64,000 nucleotides of DNA from Paucimonas sp. (GTDB lineage Bacteria > Pseudomonadota > Gammaproteobacteria > Pseudomonadales > Pseudomonadaceae). The notes beneath the pieces are model-generated. The model saw only the letters and a program-made list of their open reading frames with translations. It had not been told where the DNA came from and did no database searches. A program made the translations under genes and the position numbers. Position 1 is the stretch's first letter; each line of letters starts with the position of its first letter. The DNA lies in NCBI GenBank assembly GCA_031253995.1, contig JAIRVG010000024.1:1-64000 (forward strand). The letters run 5' to 3'. This document shows positions 52,176 through 64,000 of the stretch, in pieces.

Positions 52176-53027
52176 TTATTCGGCGGTTTGTACCGCGGCG
52201 ATCATCCGGACGACGTCGACGGTCTCGGCGACATCGTGAACACGCAGAATGCTCGCCCCTTTGGTCATTGCCAGGGCAGCCAGCGCCAGGCTGCCGTACA
52301 ACCGCTCGTTTACAGCCCGATTGAGGGTCAGGCCGATCATGCTCTTGCGCGAAACGCCCACCAGCAGTGGACGCCCGAGGCGCCGCAAGTCTTCCATATG
52401 CTTGAACAGACTGAGGTTGTGCTCCAGGGTCTTGGCGAAGCCGAAACCCGGGTCGAGGATGATGCGCTCAGCCTCGATGCCGACCGCCGCGCAGGCGGCC
52501 ATGCGTTCTTCAAGATAGCTCCCGACCTCGCGGGTGACATCCTCGTAATGCGGGTCATCCTGCATGTTGCCCGGCTCGCCGCGCATGTGCATGAGACACA
52601 CCGGCAGCCCGGTGGCCGCCGCAGCATCCAGCGCACCATCGCGGGACAGCGAACGCACGTCGTTGATCAACCCTGCGCCCAGGCGGGCCGACTCACGGAT
52701 CACCGCAGGCGTCGAGGTATCCACCGATACCACCACGTCCAGCTCGCGGTTAAGCGCCTCGACGATGGGCGCCACGCGCTCCAGCTCTTCCAGCGCAGTA
52801 ACCACCCTGGCACCGGGTCGGGTGGACTCGCCACCGACATCGATCAGCGTGGCTCCTGCGGCAACCATCTCCTCGGCATGACGCAAGGCCGAATCACGCT
52901 GGGTGAATCGGCCGCCATCAGAGAAGGAATCCGGGGTGATATTGAGGATACCCATGACATGGGTACGGGAAAGGTCAAGAACCCGGTTGCCGCAAGGCAA
53001 CCGGGTCGGGTATTGCTGTGAGGTCAT
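52176..53027 (-). CDS. folP: Dihydropteroate synthase
   Basis: A 283-residue TIM-barrel enzyme of folate synthesis and the sulfonamide target. The pterin/PABA loops [15 protein letters not shown] (about residues 24-38) and [12 protein letters not shown] (near 61-72) are complete, as is [11 protein letters not shown]. It begins 8 bases after the ftsH stop and is followed by glmM. Together with folK in this window it makes the pterin branch. Confidence 0.96.
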   Translation of the reverse strand: MTSQQYPTRLPCGNRVLDLSRTHVMGILNITPDSFSDGGRFTQRDSALRHAEEMVAAGATLIDVGGESTRPGARVVTALEELERVAPIVEALNRELDVVVSVDTSTPAVIRESARLGAGLINDVRSLSRDGALDAAAATGLPVCLMHMRGEPGNMQDDPHYEDVTREVGSYLEERMAACAAVGIEAERIILDPGFGFAKTLEHNLSLFKHMEDLRRLGRPLLVGVSRKSMIGLTLNRAVNERLYGSLALAALAMTKGASILRVHDVAETVDVVRMIAAVQTAE

Positions 53028-53035
53028 GTCAGCCC

Positions 53036-54943
<1,908 letters not shown>

Positions 54944-55154
54944 ATCGTTCAATTCGCTACCCTCTGAAGCAGGTTTAGGCGCAACCGTGCCTCGCATGAT
55001 AATCAGCGGCTTAACTTACTACATTACCTACAACGGCTGTTGGCACCGTCTGTAACCCTTTGTGAATCTAGACTACACGATGTTCAGCCGATTCAGGCAG
55101 GGCCGCCGATTGGAAAATACTATCGACGGTCTCGCAAGCTGCCGCACTGACGCC

Positions 55155-55781
55155 TTACTCGCCGCGGTATCCCCTGGCCAACAGGTACTGCTCCCGGGAA
55201 CGATCGCGGGACGACGACGGTTTGCGCATCTGCACCTTCTCGAACTTCTGACGAACATCCTTCAGATACGTGTCGAACCCTTCGCCCTGGAAGATCTTGA
55301 TCAGGAAGTCGCCACCCGGACGCAATACCCGGCCGGCCAGATCAAGTGCCAGTTCGCAGAGAAACATCGCCCGGGGCATATCCACGGCAGGCGTACCACT
55401 CATGTTGGGGGCCATATCGGAAATCACAAGGTCTACCTGCGAATTCCCTACGGCCTCGAGAATCTGCGCGAGCACTTCGTCCCGGGTGAAATCACCCTGG
55501 ATGAAGGTCACGTCGGGGATACTGTCCATTTCCAGGATGTCGGAGGCAATCAGCCGACCCTGGCCGCCGATCAGACGACTGGTAACCTGCGACCAGCCCC
55601 CAGGCGCCGCACCGAGGTCGATCACGCTCATGCCCGGGCGGATCAGGCGGTCCTTTTCCTGGATTTCCAGCAGTTTGTAGCTCGCGCGCGAGCGATAGCC
55701 ATCCTTCTGTGCCTGTTTGACGAAAGGATCGTTGAAATGCTCTCTCAGCCAGTTATGGCTGCTCTTGGAACGCTGCGCCAC
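55155..55781 (-). CDS. rlmE: 23S rRNA (uridine-2552-2'-O)-methyltransferase
   Basis: A 208-residue FtsJ/RrmJ enzyme that methylates U2552 in the A loop of 23S rRNA, needed for 50S maturation after heat shock. The SAM motif [14 protein letters not shown] and the catalytic set (early lysine in RASYKLLEI, aspartate in [13 protein letters not shown], later lysine in [11 protein letters not shown]) are present. It precedes ftsH by 211 bases and is divergent from yhbY. Confidence 0.97.
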   Translation of the reverse strand: MAQRSKSSHNWLREHFNDPFVKQAQKDGYRSRASYKLLEIQEKDRLIRPGMSVIDLGAAPGGWSQVTSRLIGGQGRLIASDILEMDSIPDVTFIQGDFTRDEVLAQILEAVGNSQVDLVISDMAPNMSGTPAVDMPRAMFLCELALDLAGRVLRPGGDFLIKIFQGEGFDTYLKDVRQKFEKVQMRKPSSSRDRSREQYLLARGYRGE

Positions 55782-55884
55782 TGGGCACCTCGATGATTAA
55801 GCGTCGTGATTAACTGGGCGGAGCCACGGGCCCTCGGGTAAAATGGCCGCCATTTTTACAGAATCCAGACGAAAGGGTCAGATT

Positions 55885-56193
55885 ATGCCGCTCAATAACG
55901 AGCAGAAGAAACAGTACAAATCCATTGGTCACGACCTGAAACCGGTCCTGATCGTGGCGGGCAATGGCTTGACCGAAGGTGTCCTCGGCGAACTGGAACG
56001 CGCACTGGTAGATCATGAACTGATCAAGGTGCAGGTCAAGCTCGAAGACCGCGAGGAGCGTCGCGCTGTCATGGACGAACTGAGCAAGGTCGGCCGCGCC
56101 GAGCAGGTACAGATCATCGGCAAGATGGTCCTGCTGTACCGCCGCAATCCGCAGCCTAACAAGCAGTTGTCCAACATCCACCGCTACAAGTAA
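55885..56193 (+). CDS. yhbY: YhbY/CRM-domain ribosome-associated RNA-binding protein
   Basis: A 102-residue single CRM-domain protein that binds pre-50S particles. The family pattern LKPVLIVAGNGLTEGVLGELERAL with its GxG-type loop spans residues about 17-40. The ATG at 55885 (MPLNNEQKK) is the family start. It is divergent from rlmE, both being 50S assembly genes, with 103 bases between. Its end is only 12 bases from the convergent membrane-protein gene and no terminator is visible. Confidence 0.94.
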   Translation: MPLNNEQKKQYKSIGHDLKPVLIVAGNGLTEGVLGELERALVDHELIKVQVKLEDREERRAVMDELSKVGRAEQVQIIGKMVLLYRRNPQPNKQLSNIHRYK

Positions 56194-56205
56194 GGGTGGC
56201 TCCGG

Positions 56206-56655
56206 TCAGCGGCGCGGCCTGCGCGCCCTGGCCGGGACGGGCTGGGCCACCAGCACGATGCCGCTGAGCCCCAGTACGACGAAGCAGAACACCTGCCAGC
56301 GCTCGCCGACGGAAACACCGTAGCGCAAGGTGTAGTAGCTGAAACAGGCGGCAAAGCCGACCAGCAGCAACTGCCCGCTGAACATCTGCCACCAGGCGGA
56401 CACTCCGCGCAACCGCGCGAGCACCCCCAACTGGGTCATCAGGCCCAAGGCCGCCACGCCGATCAACCAGCGATCGATCTGCACGGAGATGTCCTGCACC
56501 AGCAGTGGGGCAAGGCCGCTCACCTTCAGCGCCGGCACCAGACCAACGTGAAATACCCACAGGCCGCCAACCCAGAAAACCTGGGCCAGCTGCCAGAGGA
56601 TGGCTTCGAGGGTATGCGCGCGAAGGCCGGCGTCAGATGTGCTTGACTTCGACAA
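56206..56655 (-). CDS. DUF4149 membrane protein
   Basis: A 149-residue protein with four predicted membrane segments (about residues 18-42, 60-80, 88-108, 118-140) and a basic tail (PARARRPRR). It fits the DUF4149 family, often found after greA in pseudomonads; function unknown. The frame can only start at a TTG (56655) that lies inside the last codons of greA, giving a 23-base overlap. No ATG or GTG is available before the first conserved segment, so translation is probably coupled to greA. Confidence 0.75.
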   Translation of the reverse strand: MSKSSTSDAGLRAHTLEAILWQLAQVFWVGGLWVFHVGLVPALKVSGLAPLLVQDISVQIDRWLIGVAALGLMTQLGVLARLRGVSAWWQMFSGQLLLVGFAACFSYYTLRYGVSVGERWQVFCFVVLGLSGIVLVAQPVPARARRPRR

Positions 56656-57111
56656 TCTCGTACTCGACCGTGCCGCTCGGAGTCTTCACCACCACCACAT
56701 CACCTTCTTCCTTGCCGATGATGGCGCGGGCAATCGGCGCACTGGCCGAGAGCTTGCCCTTCTTGATGTCGGCTTCGTCCTCGCCAACGATCTGGTAGGT
56801 CACCTGATCGCCGGTCTCGGTGTTTTCCAGCTCGACGGTGGTACCGAAGATCACCTTGCCAGTGTGGGCGATGGTGGTGACATCGATCACCACCGAGTTC
56901 TGCAGACGACCTTCGATATCGCGGATCCGCGCCTCGACCATGCCCTGCTCCTCACGGGCGGCATGGTACTCGGCGTTTTCCTTGAGATCGCCCAGCTCGC
57001 GGGCCTCCCCGATCGCCTGGCTCAGGCGCGGGCGCTCGGTCTTGCTGAGGAAGGTCAGCTCATCTTCCAGGGCGCGAGCGCCCTGGACGGTCATCGGGTA
57101 TTTGGTAATGC

Positions 57112-57115
<4 letters not shown>
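56633..57115 (-). CDS. greA: Transcription elongation factor GreA
   Basis: A 160-residue secondary-channel factor that rescues backtracked RNA polymerase by stimulating transcript cleavage. The N-terminal coiled coil has the acidic tip ([17 protein letters not shown], about residues 40-56) and the C-terminal FKBP-like domain includes [11 protein letters not shown]. The ATG overlaps the carB stop (ATGA). carA-carB-greA order is common in gammaproteobacteria. Confidence 0.97.
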
Positions 57116-60333
<3,218 letters not shown>

Positions 60334-60439
60334 GGTTGTCACTCAAATCCGCGGGTCAGTCGGCAAGCCGTCTTGAACAATCTGGGTCAGGCGCTTCCGG
60401 GCGCGGCACTCGCCGCCCCGGGGCCTTGATGCAGGATGC

Positions 60440-61576
60440 TCAGCGGCGCTTGGCCATGGCATCGATGAAACGATCGAACAGTGGCGCGACGTCGGTCGGG
60501 CCAGGGCTCGCTTCAGGGTGGCCCTGGAAGCTGAACGCGCTCTTGTCGGTGCGCTCGATGCCCTGCAGGGTACCGTCGAACAGCGACTTATGGATGGCGC
60601 GGACATTGCCCGGCAGGGTGGCTTCGTCGACGGCGAAACCGTGGTTCTGGCTGGTGATCATGACCACGCCGGTGTCCAGGTCCTGGACCGGGTGGTTGGC
60701 ACCGTGGTGACCATGGCCCATTTTGACGGTCTTGGCGCCGGAGGCCAAGGCCAGCAACTGGTGGCCGAGGCAGATGCCGAATACCGGGATCTCGGTCTCG
60801 AGGATGTCCTTGATCGCCTGGATCGCGTAGTCGCAAGGCTCGGGATCGCCAGGGCCGTTGGACAAGAACACGCCGTCCGGATTCAGCGCCAGGACTTCGC
60901 TGGCTGGGGTCTGGGCAGGCACCACAGTCACGCGGCAGCCGCGGGCGACCAGCATGCGCAAGATGTTCAGCTTGACGCCGTAGTCGAAGGCAACCACGTG
61001 GTACGGCAGGTCGGCAGCTTCAATGGTCGGGTGGCTGTCGGTCTTCAGCTCCCACACGCTGGAGCGCCACTCGTAGCGCTCCTTGGTGGAGACGACCTTG
61101 GCCAGGTCCATGCCCTTCAGGCCCGGGAAGGCGCGGGCGGCGGCGATGGCGGCTTCTTCGCTGATGTTGTCACCGGCGAGGATGCAGCCGTTCTGAGCGC
61201 CCTTTTCACGCAGGATACGGGTCAGGCGGCGAGTGTCGATGCCGGCAATGGCGACGACGTTATTGGCCTTGAGGTACTCAGGCAGCGACTGGGTGTTGCG
61301 CCAGTTGCTGGCCAGCAGCGGCAGGTCACGAATGACCAGGCCTGCGGACCAGACACGGTTCGACTCGGCGTCTTCCGGCGTGGTACCGGTATTGCCGATG
61401 TGCGGGTAGGTCAGGGTTACGATTTGCTGCGCGTAGGAAGGGTCTGTAAGGATTTCCTGGTAGCCGGTCATAGCGGTGTTGAATACCACCTCACCAACGG
61501 TCTGACCGTCGGCACCGATAGCTTCACCGCGGAAAATACTGCCGTCGGCAAGGGCGAGTATGGCTGGCTTTGTCAA
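60440..61576 (-). CDS. carA: Carbamoyl-phosphate synthase small (glutaminase) subunit
   Basis: A 378-residue subunit that hydrolyses glutamine and channels ammonia to CarB. The class I amidotransferase nucleophile lies in [12 protein letters not shown], and the C-terminal HPEASPGP holds the histidine and glutamate. A TTG at 61576 is preferred as start: GGGAGG lies six bases before it and the N terminus ([12 protein letters not shown]) matches the family. An ATG eight codons upstream is open but overlaps the ribosome site. A terminator-like hairpin precedes the gene. Confidence 0.95.
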   Translation of the reverse strand: MTKPAILALADGSIFRGEAIGADGQTVGEVVFNTAMTGYQEILTDPSYAQQIVTLTYPHIGNTGTTPEDAESNRVWSAGLVIRDLPLLASNWRNTQSLPEYLKANNVVAIAGIDTRRLTRILREKGAQNGCILAGDNISEEAAIAAARAFPGLKGMDLAKVVSTKERYEWRSSVWELKTDSHPTIEAADLPYHVVAFDYGVKLNILRMLVARGCRVTVVPAQTPASEVLALNPDGVFLSNGPGDPEPCDYAIQAIKDILETEIPVFGICLGHQLLALASGAKTVKMGHGHHGANHPVQDLDTGVVMITSQNHGFAVDEATLPGNVRAIHKSLFDGTLQGIERTDKSAFSFQGHPEASPGPTDVAPLFDRFIDAMAKRR

Positions 61577-61621
61577 GAAGACCTCCCGTAAATCAAGCAT
61601 GAAAGGGCGATCGCAGGTTGC

Positions 61622-61659
61622 AAAAAAGCGGAGTGACGTATGGACACGTCACCCCGCTT
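61622..61659 (-). terminator. terminator hairpin in the carA leader, possible attenuator
   Basis: On the minus strand AAGCGGGGTGACGT pairs with ACGTCACTCCGCTT across a six-base loop, ending in six T. It lies only 45 bases upstream of the carA start, leaving no room for a promoter, so carA transcripts must cross it. A second inverted repeat (CTTTTAGTG / CACTAAAG, about 61689-61709) and a 19-codon frame (61726-61785, four Arg codons) lie upstream. Confidence 0.75.
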
Positions 61660-61791
61660 TCATGTGCTGAATTCAATTCGCTGCGCGCTTTTAGTGGACA
61701 CACTAAAGCTGTAGCTTACAGAAAATTACGTTTTAGGTCTACCGCGTATGTGTCTCTGAAACACAGGAATGCGACAGACCGGCATCGGCGA

Positions 61792-61880
61792 TGGCTTCTT
61801 CGCAGGCGCTCCTCAAGAACCGCTTCGCACCTGAGAGCGACGCTATTGCCGCGAGGAAGCAGGCTTACCCGCGAAGAGCC
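61792..61880. repeat. REP-like inverted pair between dapB and carA
   Basis: On the minus strand GGCTCTTCGCGGGTAAGCC (61862-61880) closely resembles the P. putida REP core. On the plus strand TGGCTTCTTCGCAGGCGCTC (61792-61811) looks like a degraded copy in inverse orientation. Such pairs normally sit between genes, often after a stop codon. Confidence 0.5.
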
Positions 61881-61898
61881 AGCACCACTCCAACTGCC

Positions 61899-63843
<1,945 letters not shown>

Positions 63844-63970
63844 AGGTCATTGCACTCTTGGGGGCATTCGGCGCGCTCATGCGCATGTCGCGCCACGCCG
63901 TCAGCACCTGCCACCACACGAATGCGCCCTGACAGATGCTGTAAAAATTCTCGTATTCCAGACACGCCAA

Positions 63971-63990
63971 CGCGGGAGCAAGCCCCCGCG
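63971..63990. terminator. GC hairpin between the presumed dnaK and dnaJ
   Basis: CGCGGGAGC / GCCCCCGCG can form a short strong stem in the dnaK-dnaJ spacer (63844-64000). It may limit read-through from dnaK or be REP-derived. The rest of the spacer shows no gene. Confidence 0.4.
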
Positions 63991-64000
63991 CGGCGACATC

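Larger units (their letters stand above)
61577..61898 (-). promoter_or_regulatory. 322-base carA upstream region
   Basis: No gene is supported. The region holds the terminator hairpin next to carA, an upstream inverted repeat, a possible 19-codon leader frame beginning MPVCRIPV without a clear ribosome site, and REP-like sequence next to dapB. A promoter probably lies between about 61700 and 61800, but I cannot place convincing -35 and -10 boxes. Confidence 0.5.

Overview
The window is an uninterrupted stretch of a Pseudomonas core chromosome. The evidence is the cbrX-cbrA-cbrB-crcZ carbon-control locus, a PrrF-type iron-responsive RNA with its Fur box, high GC coding sequence, and a P. putida-like REP element near 61860. 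A single prrF and a heme ABC cassette without an adjacent receptor or heme-degradation gene argue against P. aeruginosa and for the putida/fluorescens lineage. I see no prophage, insertion sequence, CRISPR array or genomic island.

Layout. 1-142: a strong leftward promoter with UP element that looks like an rRNA operon promoter region, cut by the window edge. 143-6134 (minus): msrPQ, pssA, and the ilvI-ilvH-ilvC branched-chain operon. 6135-6547: untranslated ilvI upstream region. 6548-9973 (minus): mrcB (PBP1b), its putative activator lpoP, and a yqcC-like gene. 10092-12522 (plus): a kinase-like/P-loop protein, a pentapeptide-repeat protein, and a lone TfoX C-terminal domain. 12576-12691: prrF. 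12704-16292 (minus): heme ABC importer hmuTUV plus a ChaN-like lipoprotein. 16431-20236: a small Rieske protein, sfsA, an aminotransferase, dksA and gluQ.

20389-25551 (plus): cbrX, cbrA, cbrB, then crcZ with its sigma-54 promoter and a CbrB-type site. 25695-29461 (plus): pcnB-folK and panB-panC. 29626-39686 (plus): pgi, acetyl-CoA synthetase, a DUF2236 protein, a thiolase, an RNA methyltransferase, and a large DUF748/OmpA-like envelope protein. 39791-40141 (minus): a BON-domain periplasmic protein with a possible sigma-54 promoter.

40428-49586 (minus): the translation/transcription supercluster tRNA-fMet, rimP, nusA, infB, rbfA, truB, rpsO, pnp, with tRNA-Leu just upstream. 49606-54943 (minus): ftsH, folP, glmM, tpiA, secG, preceded by rlmE (55155-55781). 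55885-56193 (plus): yhbY. 56206-61576 (minus): carA, carB, greA and a small membrane protein. 61899-63843 (minus): dnaJ and dapB.

The genes are housekeeping. The regulatory DNA between them is the most interesting part: the crcZ promoter and its A-rich Hfq/Crc motifs, the prrF/heme iron locus, a terminator-like attenuator in front of carA, a structured rpsO-pnp spacer, a 16-bp perfect palindrome before pgi, phased GTAAC repeats before panB, and paired TGCAA repeats upstream of a sigma-54-like promoter for the BON gene. Start sites were adjusted from the longest open frames where Shine-Dalgarno placement or family N termini demanded it.
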